Assembly: GCA_023423015.1 (NCBI GenBank)
Contig: JAFAGE010000159.1
Coordinates: 1-7,126, forward strand
DNA: 7,126 nucleotides
Origin: Bacteroidota bacterium
GTDB taxonomy: Bacteria; Bacteroidota; Bacteroidia; Chitinophagales; Chitinophagaceae
Direction of reading: 5' to 3'
Each line of letters starts with the position of its first letter. Position 1 is the stretch's first letter. Positions 1 to 5,854 of the stretch are shown here, piece after piece. A model generated the notes under the pieces. The model saw nothing but the letters and a program-made list of their open reading frames with translations. It did not search any database and was not told the origin of the DNA. The position numbers and the translations under genes are program-made.

Positions 1-300
1 AACTGGTACTCCATAATATTTGGCAACGTTATGAATATGCAGGGCTCCGGAAATACCGCCGGAGATATTTGCCTGCAGCTTGTCGTTCGGCATTCCCTTA
101 CCTGCGATGAATTGTGCACCGCCATTGGAAAACTGAATGATAACAGGTGAATTTACCCTGGCTGCTGCTTCAAGCGTTGCATTTATTGTATTTGATCCTG
201 TAGTATTAACAGCCGGCAAAGCGAACTGGTTTTCTTTGGCATCTTTGTACAATGCTTCGAGTTCTTCTCCGTACAGAACTCCGGCTTTGTATTTTTTCAT
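1..300 (-). CDS. fbaA: Class II fructose-bisphosphate aldolase, N-terminal 100 residues (cut by window edge)
   Basis: The enzyme cleaves fructose 1,6-bisphosphate to dihydroxyacetone phosphate and glyceraldehyde 3-phosphate (and the reverse) in cytosolic glycolysis and gluconeogenesis. Reading the minus strand from the ATG at 300 gives 100 codons open to the left edge. The translation aligns from memory with E. coli FbaA: AKENQFALPAVN at residues 21-32, a conserved IQFSNGGAQFIAGKG block at 55-69, and SGALHIHNVAKYYGVPV at 84-100. It stops just before the family's metal-binding and catalytic HTDHC segment, so the active site cannot be checked. Full FbaA-type enzymes are about 355-360 residues, so roughly 70% is missing. 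The start is well placed: the N-terminus matches family length and only a weak AAGG lies upstream. It lies downstream of the kinase-like gene on the same strand across a 98-base gap that contains its own promoter-like element. Identity is confident; it is partial only because of the window. Confidence 0.93.
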   Translation of the reverse strand, partial: MKKYKAGVLYGEELEALYKDAKENQFALPAVNTTGSNTINATLEAAARVNSPVIIQFSNGGAQFIAGKGMPNDKLQANISGGISGALHIHNVAKYYGVPV

Positions 301-364
301 AATTACCTTACAAGTTTTGATGAGTCAATTCGGGAAGCTTTGGGCGGCCCTTTTTTTAGAACGG

Positions 365-372
365 CAAAGGTA
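365..372 (-). promoter_or_regulatory. Candidate -7 promoter element for the aldolase gene
   Basis: On the minus strand this reads TACCTTTG, an exact fit to the Bacteroidetes -7 consensus TAnnTTTG. Transcription would start near 360, giving a leader of about 60 bases before the ATG at 300. A good -33 TTG is not present at the expected 17-23 base spacing (TTC occurs instead, 23 bases upstream), so the assignment rests on the -7 element and position only. Confidence 0.4.
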
Positions 373-398
373 CGGCTTTCGCAGCCATCGCTGAAGGC

Positions 399-1472
399 TT
401 AGTCTTCCAGCTTGCCGAGGCTTTTCTGGATCAGCAGGAAGTGTTTGCGAAGGTTTTGTTTCAGGTGAACTTTTACGATCTGGCCCATCGAACGGCATTT
501 GTCGAAGGCGGTGGTCTTGAAGTGCTCACCCAGTTCTGATTTCAATTGAGCGATTTTCTCAGGCTTCGATATATTGTCTTTCGACATAATCGATAAAAGA
601 TCCATCGTGCGGCTACGTGTAGATGCCATACGAAACGCCATCATGGTTCTCTCCTCTGCCTGGTATTGTTCGATGGAGTCGCGGTTTAGTACCTTGGTTA
701 CCAGCTCCACTAAGGGAAGATTCACCTTAAAATACTGGGGCAGGTAGAGGCTTTTTCGGCCTTCGTACGATTGTTGGTCAAAATCTATCGGCCTGATGCG
801 GTATTGAAAATCTTCGATATCCGGAGTGATGTCTACTACAAAGTTGTAAGAGCGCATATCACCCAGCAGCCGCACGAAACAGCGTTCATTGAATTTTACA
901 AATTCCTTCGCGAAGCGGATAATGTTGGTGGTTGGATCGTGCAGGTGATTTTGCAGGTACAGGTCGCCTGGAATTCCGGGGATATGTTCTTCTACCAGGG
1001 TTTGTTTGTTGGTGAGGAAGGTTATGCGGTTAGGGGAGAGGATGTGTTCAAGCTCCAGGCCATAGATGCGGGATGCATCGGCTTGTTTGATGTAGTAGTA
1101 ATCGTAATTGTCGTTATACTTATTAACTATCCGGATCCGGAAGGGATTTGAGTTGCCGAAGGTGCAAAAGTCGATCCGCGCAACATCAAGATGTTTGACA
1201 TATGAGAGGTCGCCTTCCGTTTTAAGGATAGCGTAAGTTTTAACCAGTCCTTCCCGAATAAATTGCCATTCTTTAATATCGTAAGACACTTTTTCCCATA
1301 ATGTGTCTTTTCCGGACTTGTCGAGCAGGGGAACGCTGTACGTAATTCGGAGCAGGTCCTGGTACGACACTGGCAGCCGCACTTCACGCCCATGTGCCTT
1401 AAGGTAAGTTCTTAAATCTTCGTTGACAGGGTAGATGTCCTTTTTTCGGGAAGGCTTGTCGTTGAGATTCAT
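399..1472 (-). CDS. Uncharacterised 357-residue protein with a possible kinase-like fold
   Basis: I do not recognise this family by name. The protein is soluble: no signal peptide or membrane helix is visible. The middle carries a suggestive series of kinase-like landmarks in the right order and spacing: YYYIKQ at 126-131 (candidate ATP-binding Lys129), Glu140 or Glu142 as the helix-C partner, a hinge-like LVEEHIPGIPGD at 159-170, a catalytic-loop-like LLGDMRSYNFVVD at 202-214 (Asp205, Asn210), and a metal-loop-like IRPIDFDQQS at 226-235 (Asp230 or Asp232). This resembles divergent aminoglycoside-phosphotransferase, HipA or lipopolysaccharide-kinase type folds, but it is inference from motifs alone. 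Residues 1-120 and the basic, helical 260-357 region match nothing I know. It is a real gene: long, with biased codons and a clean TAA stop. It is co-directional with the aldolase and may be transcribed alone. The leader, with a perfect hairpin and a candidate RNA locus upstream, suggests post-initiation control. Confidence 0.8.
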   Translation of the reverse strand: MNLNDKPSRKKDIYPVNEDLRTYLKAHGREVRLPVSYQDLLRITYSVPLLDKSGKDTLWEKVSYDIKEWQFIREGLVKTYAILKTEGDLSYVKHLDVARIDFCTFGNSNPFRIRIVNKYNDNYDYYYIKQADASRIYGLELEHILSPNRITFLTNKQTLVEEHIPGIPGDLYLQNHLHDPTTNIIRFAKEFVKFNERCFVRLLGDMRSYNFVVDITPDIEDFQYRIRPIDFDQQSYEGRKSLYLPQYFKVNLPLVELVTKVLNRDSIEQYQAEERTMMAFRMASTRSRTMDLLSIMSKDNISKPEKIAQLKSELGEHFKTTAFDKCRSMGQIVKVHLKQNLRKHFLLIQKSLGKLED

Positions 1473-1516
1473 AATTCAAATTACAACTAAGTAATCTGAA
1501 TCGTCTTCCGTATTTG

Positions 1517-1547
1517 CCTCCTGCTAAACAATACATTTAGCAGGAGG
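1517..1547. repeat. Perfect 12-bp inverted repeat with 7-base loop upstream of the kinase-like gene
   Basis: CCTCCTGCTAAA at 1517-1528 and TTTAGCAGGAGG at 1536-1547 are exact reverse complements around the loop CAATACA. Neither side is followed by a T tract, so it does not look like a standard intrinsic terminator on either strand. It begins 45 bases before the start codon of the minus-strand gene ending at 399. It could be an operator for a dimeric regulator or an RNA hairpin in that gene's leader. Confidence 0.7.
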
Positions 1548-1659
1548 GTACTGGAGTTAATCCCGGTTTCCACACGGATTGGATAATAGGTTTTTTCGGA
1601 CGTTGGATCTTAACGAAAATTGGATTTTATAACTGGTCATTCAAGGATACGAACAAAAA

Positions 1660-1774
1660 AGAAAAAAAGAAGTTGACTGATACTGGACTTTGGATATTCG
1701 TTAGAATATTGGACGTAAAGGATTTTCAGGACAGATATTGGATCAAAGATTGATAAAATATCAATCAACTTCTG
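1660..1774 (-). ncRNA. Candidate small RNA, about 115 nt, closed by a 15-bp terminal stem
   Basis: Nothing codes here, but the minus strand has the layout of a small RNA gene. The 5' arm AGAAGTTGATTGATA (1773-1759) pairs with TATCAGTCAACTTCT (1682-1668) over 15 positions, 14 Watson-Crick plus one G-U that is favourable only in minus-strand RNA. The 3' arm runs straight into TTTTTTCTTTTTT (1667-1655), as at an intrinsic terminator. A Bacteroidetes-type promoter ends at 1778, predicting a start at about 1774, the base of the stem. Inside are a small hairpin ATATTC-TAAC-GAATAT (1709-1694) and repeated RTCCAA motifs. An alternative 8-bp hairpin GATTGATA-TTT-TATCAATC (1766-1748) competes for the 5' arm, so the molecule may switch. 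The terminal-stem layout recalls 6S RNA, but it is shorter and I cannot match that family. It could also be a leader attenuator for the downstream gene at 1472. No expression data support it here. Confidence 0.5.
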
Positions 1775-1777
1775 ACA

Positions 1778-1808
1778 CAAAGCTATATCCACAAAGCAAT
1801 GTTAACAA
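1778..1808 (-). promoter_or_regulatory. Bacteroidetes-type promoter for the candidate small RNA
   Basis: On the minus strand, TTG at 1808-1806 is followed after 20 bases by TAGCTTTG at 1785-1778. This fits the published Bacteroidetes consensus (TTG, spacer 17-23, TAnnTTTG). The predicted start, about four bases past the -7 element, coincides with the first paired base of the candidate RNA at about 1773. That coincidence strengthens both calls. Confidence 0.55.
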
Positions 1809-1823
1809 GAGCAATATTGCTCT
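1808..1823. promoter_or_regulatory. Perfect 16-bp palindrome abutting the -33 element
   Basis: AGAGCAATATTGCTCT is its own reverse complement with no spacer. It overlaps the first base of the minus-strand -33 TTG by one position, the usual place for an operator bound by a dimeric activator or repressor. No regulator gene lies next to it in the window, so the binding protein is unknown. Confidence 0.5.
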
Positions 1824-1835
1824 ATTATTTTCATT

Positions 1836-1847
1836 CGGTAATTACCG
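1836..1847. promoter_or_regulatory. Perfect 12-bp palindrome upstream of the small-RNA promoter
   Basis: CGGTAATTACCG is a perfect palindrome 12 bases upstream (minus-strand sense) of the 16-bp palindrome. Two exact palindromes so close together next to a promoter suggest a regulatory block, although the two half-sites (CGGTAA and AGAGCAAT) differ, so two different proteins would be expected. Confidence 0.35.
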
Positions 1848-1861
1848 CAGTAATAGTAGAT

Positions 1862-1900
1862 GTGCGAGAGCACTATCGGAAGTTTACGAATAAACGGTAG
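1862..1900. repeat. Two adjacent small inverted repeats between the PLP enzyme gene and the RNA locus
   Basis: GTGC-GAGA-GCAC (1862-1873) is a 4-bp hairpin with a GNRA-type loop in plus-strand RNA. It is followed by GTTTA-CGAA-TAAAC (1882-1895), extended beyond a 4-base bulge by CTATC (1873-1877) against GGTAG (1896-1900, one G-T pair). The rest of 1901-1996, downstream of the PLP enzyme gene, shows nothing I can assign; no T-tailed terminator for that gene is visible. Confidence 0.3.
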
Positions 1901-1996
1901 CGAAATAGATGATTCTGAGTGAAAAAATGATGCCAGTTGCGCGGAATGTGGATAATTCGCAAGGCGTGATTTAACGGGGTTGATTTGTTACCAGGT

Positions 1997-2974
1997 TTAG
2001 AGGAAGCCCTTTTCCTTCATCCATTCATCATTATAAACTTTCGCAACATACCTGCTGCCATGGTCGTGCAATATAACAACTACAAGATCGTCTTTTTTGA
2101 GTTGATCTTTCATTTGAATTAATCCCTGTATTGCTGTTCCTGCACTGTAACCGCAAAACAAACCTTCTTCTTTTGCAAGCCTGCGCGTCATCAATGCAGC
2201 ATCTTTATCAGTCACCTGCTCAAATGCATCGATGTATTGCATATCGTAATTAAGCGGTACAAAATCTTCACCGATACCTTCAGTGATATAGGGATGCACC
2301 ACACTCATGTCCACCTCGCCGGTCCTGAAATATTTTGTAAGTAGTGAACCATAAGGATCCATCGCCCATGCTTTCACATCAGGATTTTTTTCTTTTAGAA
2401 ATTTTGCTGTGCCAGTTATCGTTCCTCCCGTTCCCGTGGCCACCACCAGGTGCGATACTTTCCCGTCGGTTTGTTTCCATATCTCCGGCCCGGTTGTTTC
2501 ATAATGCGCCAGGCGGTTCGACAAATTGTCGTACTGATTTGAATGAAATGAATTAGGAATTTCACTTGCCAGTTTTCTTGCAACCGAATAATAAGAGCGG
2601 GGATCGTCGGGTTCTACATCGGTGGGGCACACAATAACTTCAGCACCCATGGCACGCAGAATGTCGATTTTCTCTTTTGATTGTTTATCGGTAGTGGTGA
2701 AAATGCAACGGTATCCTCTTACACTTGCTGCTATCGCCAGGCCCATGCCCGTATTTCCCGATGTGCATTCTATTATAGTACCTCCGGGTTTCAGTTTGCC
2801 TTCCTTCTCAGCAACTTCTACCATCTTTATAGCCATACGGTCTTTCGCCGAATGACCGGGATTGAAATATTCCACTTTTGCAGCAACTGTGCATGGGAAG
2901 TCGCGCGTAATATGATTCAACCGGATCAGGGGGGTATTGCCGATTGTTTCGAGGATGCTATTCTTGATATCCAT
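1997..2974 (-). CDS. PLP-dependent cystathionine beta-synthase / cysteine synthase family enzyme
   Basis: This 325-residue cytosolic enzyme belongs to fold-type II PLP beta-replacement enzymes, which join serine or an activated serine to homocysteine or sulfide. Visible hallmarks: IGNTPLIRL at 11-19; the PLP Schiff-base lysine Lys44 in GHSAKDR (40-46); the substrate loop TSGNTG at 71-76; the phosphate-binding GTGGTITG at 181-188; EGIGEDFVP at 232-240; and GYSAGTA at 275-281 with the serine facing the pyridine nitrogen. The DPYGS motif at 206-210 and the end HDHGSRYVAKVYNDEWMKEKGF are closer to cystathionine beta-synthase than to CysK or CysM, so a role in reverse transsulfuration (homocysteine to cystathionine) is my preferred reading. 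The N-terminal haem domain and C-terminal CBS pair of animal enzymes are absent, as in many bacterial forms. The start agrees with family length. It is divergent from tex across 50 bases and ends before the small-RNA locus. Substrate is not settled by sequence alone. Confidence 0.92.
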   Translation of the reverse strand: MDIKNSILETIGNTPLIRLNHITRDFPCTVAAKVEYFNPGHSAKDRMAIKMVEVAEKEGKLKPGGTIIECTSGNTGMGLAIAASVRGYRCIFTTTDKQSKEKIDILRAMGAEVIVCPTDVEPDDPRSYYSVARKLASEIPNSFHSNQYDNLSNRLAHYETTGPEIWKQTDGKVSHLVVATGTGGTITGTAKFLKEKNPDVKAWAMDPYGSLLTKYFRTGEVDMSVVHPYITEGIGEDFVPLNYDMQYIDAFEQVTDKDAALMTRRLAKEEGLFCGYSAGTAIQGLIQMKDQLKKDDLVVVILHDHGSRYVAKVYNDEWMKEKGFL

Positions 2975-2985
2975 CGGCGCAATTT

Positions 2986-2999
2986 AGTGATAAATCACT
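2986..2999. promoter_or_regulatory. Inverted repeat AGTGAT-AA-ATCACT in the divergent intergenic region
   Basis: A perfect 6-bp inverted repeat with a 2-base spacer sits in the 50-base gap between the divergent starts at 2974 and 3025. Its place suits an operator acting on either gene. I cannot assign clear -33 and -7 elements in this gap for either direction. Confidence 0.35.
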
Positions 3000-3024
3000 C
3001 CCTGATGTTGTACATTCGCGCTCC

Positions 3025-5277
3025 ATGGAAAAAAGATATATTCAGAAGAATGCCGAGCTGCAGAATGTGAGATTGAAACAGGTGGAGAATATACACCAGC
3101 TTCACCTCGAAGGCGCTACAATCCCTTTCATGGCTCGTTACCGGAAAGAAGCAACGGGCAACCTGGATGAAGTGCAGATAAATACAATTGTTGAAAAGAT
3201 CGCCTATTTCAATGAACTCGATAAAAGGAAAGAGACTGTACTAAAAACGATTGAGGCGGCTGGCAAGTTAACACCAGAACTGAAAAACCGCATCGAAGAG
3301 ACTTTCGAATCAACCGAGCTCGAAGACATTTACCTTCCCTTCAAACCAAAAAGAAAAACGCGGGCTACCACTGCTATCGAGAAAGGTCTCGAACCACTGG
3401 CAAAACTCCTGTTTGAACAACAAACCGCGGAGGTGCAAAACGAAGCGGCGAAATTTGTTAACGACCAGGTACCTACGGCGGAGGAAGCGTTGCAGGGTGC
3501 GCGCGACATCATTGCTGAGTGGATTGCAGAAAACGAACAGGCAAGAAACGCCGTACGGCATTTGTTCTCCAACTCGGCCACGATAGTTGCAAAAGTGGTG
3601 AAATCAAAGAAAGATTCCGATGAGGCACAGAAATACCGCGACTATTTTGAATTCGACGAGGCCTTTGCCGCCTGCCCTTCTCATCGTATGCTGGCAATAC
3701 GCCGCGGCGAAAAAGAAGGGTATCTCACGATGGACATAACCATCGACGCAGACTCTGCAGTTGATCAGCTGAAAAAAATATTCGTTAAATCAGGAGAAGC
3801 AGCCGGACATGTGTCGAAAGCCGTTGAAGATTCATACGAACGTTTATTGAAGCCATCCATTGAAAATGAATTTCGCCTGGCAGGGAAAAACAATGCCGAC
3901 GAAGAAGCGATAAAAGTTTTTGCAGAAAACCTGCGGCAATTGTTGCTCGCATCACCACTCGGTTCAAAAAGAATAATGGCTATCGATCCGGGATTCAGAA
4001 CAGGATGCAAAGTGGTATGTCTCGATGAGCAGGGAACATTTTTGAATTACTCCACAATTTTTCCGCATCCCCCGCAATCGGAAATGGAAGCGGCCAAATC
4101 GGAGATCGAAAAGCTGGTGAATAAATTTAAGATCGAAGCCATCGGCATCGGTAACGGAACTGCAGGTCGCGAAACAGAAAATATGGCCCGCTCGATTAAC
4201 TTCTCTTCACCTGTCAGCATTTTTATGGTGAACGAAAGCGGTGCTTCTATTTATTCGGCTTCGGAAGTTGCGCGTGAAGAGTTCCCCGACCAGGATGTCA
4301 CTGTTCGCGGTGCCATCAGCATTGGCAGACGATTGCTCGATCCGTTGAGTGAACTGGTCAAGATCGATCCGAAATCTATCGGAGTGGGGCAATACCAGCA
4401 CGACGTAAATCAAACCAGGTTAAAAGAGCAACTTGATAAAGTTGTTGAAAGCTGTGTTAACCATGTTGGCGTCGACGTGAACACCGCAAGCAGGCACCTG
4501 CTTGCCTATGTGTCGGGTTTGAGCGCAACGCTCGCAAAAAATATTGTTGACTATCGCCAGAAGAATGGTCCCTACAGGAGTCGTGAAGAATTGAAAAAGG
4601 TGGCGATGATGGGTCCAAAAAGTTTTGAACAGTCGGCAGGGTTCATGCGGATACCGGCATCATCTAACCCGCTCGACAATAGCGCCGTGCATCCTGAAAG
4701 TTATCACATCGTAGAGGCAATGGCCCAGGACCTTCAGTGTTCAGTAAAAGACCTGATCGCAGACGGTACTCTTCGCAAAAAGATTCAAGCCAAAAAGTAC
4801 ATCAGCGAATCGGTAGGGGAGTTTACGATTGAAGACATTTTGAAAGAGCTTGAAAAGCCAGGCAGGGATCCACGCGAGCGCGCTGAGGAATTCCGGTTCG
4901 ATGAAACGATCAAGTCAATTGAAGATGTAAAAGTGGGCATGACCGTTCCCGGTATCGTAACAAACATCACCAATTTCGGCGCTTTTGTAGATATCGGCGT
5001 TAAGCAGGATGGACTACTGCACATTTCGCAGATGAGCAATACCTATGTAAGTGATCCCAACCAGGTGGTAAAGCTTCAGCAGAAAGTTCAGGTAACAATA
5101 ACCGAAGTAGATGTTGCACGAAAAAGAATTTCGCTGTCGATGAAAACCTCTTCGGGCAAACCGGAATCGCGGCCCGCGGCAAAATTCAACGCAACAAAAA
5201 GCGGCTCGCCAAAAAAGGCCGAACCGCTTAACGATTTCCAGGCAAAACTGATGGAGCTGAAGAAGAAATTTAAATAA
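3025..5277 (+). CDS. tex: Tex family transcription accessory / S1 RNA-binding protein
   Basis: Tex is a conserved cytosolic nucleic-acid-binding protein, related to eukaryotic Spt6, linked to transcription and RNA metabolism; its exact role is unsettled. The 750 residues show the full family order. The N-terminal helical region includes the hallmark EGATIPFMARYRKEATGNLDE at 29-49. The YqgF / RNase H-like domain starts with IMAIDPGFRTGCK at 317-329, continues with AIGIGNGTAGRETE at 372-385 and NESGASIYSASEVAREEFP at 403-421. Helix-hairpin-helix segments cover about 485-560, including SGLSATLAKNIVDYR and GPYRSREELKKV. The S1 domain covers about 636-707, with GIVTNITNFGAFVDIGVKQDGLLHIS at its core and RISLSM at its end. 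A Lys/Pro-rich tail follows to 750. Length is normal for the family and no domain is missing. The start fits family alignments; the preceding bases have no Shine-Dalgarno. The gene converges on the anti-sigma gene with 16 bases between stops and does not form an operon with its neighbours. Confidence 0.97.
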   Translation: MEKRYIQKNAELQNVRLKQVENIHQLHLEGATIPFMARYRKEATGNLDEVQINTIVEKIAYFNELDKRKETVLKTIEAAGKLTPELKNRIEETFESTELEDIYLPFKPKRKTRATTAIEKGLEPLAKLLFEQQTAEVQNEAAKFVNDQVPTAEEALQGARDIIAEWIAENEQARNAVRHLFSNSATIVAKVVKSKKDSDEAQKYRDYFEFDEAFAACPSHRMLAIRRGEKEGYLTMDITIDADSAVDQLKKIFVKSGEAAGHVSKAVEDSYERLLKPSIENEFRLAGKNNADEEAIKVFAENLRQLLLASPLGSKRIMAIDPGFRTGCKVVCLDEQGTFLNYSTIFPHPPQSEMEAAKSEIEKLVNKFKIEAIGIGNGTAGRETENMARSINFSSPVSIFMVNESGASIYSASEVAREEFPDQDVTVRGAISIGRRLLDPLSELVKIDPKSIGVGQYQHDVNQTRLKEQLDKVVESCVNHVGVDVNTASRHLLAYVSGLSATLAKNIVDYRQKNGPYRSREELKKVAMMGPKSFEQSAGFMRIPASSNPLDNSAVHPESYHIVEAMAQDLQCSVKDLIADGTLRKKIQAKKYISESVGEFTIEDILKELEKPGRDPRERAEEFRFDETIKSIEDVKVGMTVPGIVTNITNFGAFVDIGVKQDGLLHISQMSNTYVSDPNQVVKLQQKVQVTITEVDVARKRISLSMKTSSGKPESRPAAKFNATKSGSPKKAEPLNDFQAKLMELKKKFK

Positions 5278-5298
5278 GTGAAAGGTGAGAAGCTCACC
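5278..5298. repeat. Heptamer-type repeat and 6-bp hairpin between convergent genes
   Basis: GTGAAAGGTGAGAAG (5278-5292) is two 7-base units (GTGAAAG, GTGAGAA), starting one base after the tex stop. Within it GGTGAG-AAG-CTCACC (5284-5298) forms a 6-bp hairpin that overlaps the anti-sigma stop codon at 5294-5296. On the minus strand the hairpin is followed by the moderately T-rich TTTCACTTATTT, so it may be a weak terminator of the sigma operon. The plus side has no T tract. Confidence 0.4.
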
Positions 5299-5806
5299 GG
5301 TCGCCATTCACCAAACTCTGCTTTTTCTTGGTCAGATACATATCCAGCAACATGAGGCCGAGTATGATGTTCACCATTATAAATACGTTTATATAAGTGC
5401 CGCTGAACACATTCGACCAGTTTACCTGCGGAATTTCGGGTAATTTTCCGGACGTGGGTTGCGACCAGTTAATTTGTCCAACGGCATAGATGAGCAGTCC
5501 AAATATTGTTGTCAGGAAGAATATTCCGATTCCCCAGATTACGTTTTTATTGATGTAGTTGCGTGTGGCGGGTGTGATGTAGAGGCGCGAAATCTCTTCC
5601 ATCACGTTTTGCGTGAACCGCATTGAAGGATGTTCGAGATCAACATCGTCCTGCATGAGCTGGTGGATGTCCATCAGTTCGGCATACTTCAGGCGCCATT
5701 CCTGGTTTGTTCTGATAAGATCTTCCACAAAGGTGATCTCCTCATCACTCATCGTTCCGTCGATGTAGTCCCAAAGTTTCTCTTCCATATTTTCCTTCGT
5801 AGACAT
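5294..5806 (-). CDS. Zinc-less membrane anti-sigma factor
   Basis: The likely job is to bind the ECF sigma factor encoded just upstream and hold it at the inner membrane until an envelope signal arrives. The 170-residue protein begins with a helical domain typical of anti-sigma factors (EEKLWDYIDGTMSDEEITFVEDLI at 8-31, then EWRLKYAEL at 36-44). There is no cysteine anywhere, so the HxxxCxxC zinc motif of the ZAS class is absent and thiol-based redox sensing by it is unlikely. Two membrane helices follow at about 88-110 and 138-158, separated by a Pro/Trp/Ser-rich loop of about 28 residues, ending in a basic tail KKK. With the N-terminus inside, the loop would be periplasmic and the C-terminus cytosolic. 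The gene starts 42 bases after the sigma stop, consistent with co-transcription. An internal Met7 is an alternative start. Function is inferred from gene order and domain pattern. Confidence 0.82.
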   Translation of the reverse strand: MSTKENMEEKLWDYIDGTMSDEEITFVEDLIRTNQEWRLKYAELMDIHQLMQDDVDLEHPSMRFTQNVMEEISRLYITPATRNYINKNVIWGIGIFFLTTIFGLLIYAVGQINWSQPTSGKLPEIPQVNWSNVFSGTYINVFIMVNIILGLMLLDMYLTKKKQSLVNGDR

Positions 5807-5836
5807 TGTTATTCGTTTATGTTATAATTCGTTTTT

Positions 5837-5854
5837 ACCTCTCACCGCTCACGT
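5837..5854 (-). repeat. Heptamer-type intergenic repeat, second copy, containing the sigma stop codon
   Basis: On the minus strand this reads ACGTGAGCGGTGAGAGGT, i.e. units GTGAGCG and GTGAGAG with one flanking base either side of the pattern. It matches the copy at 6516-6533 (plus strand) with a single difference. The TGA stop of the sigma gene (5851-5849) lies inside it, so the repeat defines the end of that protein. Confidence 0.55.

Noticed and set aside
342..357. GGGCGGCCC followed by seven Ts on the plus strand as a terminator
   Set aside because: The dyad has a one-base loop and cannot fold as written, and no plus-strand gene ends there.
137..394. An 85-residue plus-strand frame antisense to the aldolase
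   Set aside because: The minus strand encodes a clear aldolase N-terminus over the same bases.
771..1151. A 126-residue plus-strand frame inside the kinase-like gene
   Set aside because: It is antisense to the longer, better-supported minus-strand gene and is rich in runs of V and I typical of a shadow frame.
1473..1996. CRISPR array or tandem repeat in the TTGGAY-rich stretch
   Set aside because: The motif is only six bases, spacing is irregular (about 17 to 70 bases), and there is no longer conserved repeat unit.
3011..3018. TACATTCG just upstream of tex as a -7 element
   Set aside because: It deviates from TAnnTTTG, has no TTG at the right distance, and would leave a leader of only about three bases.
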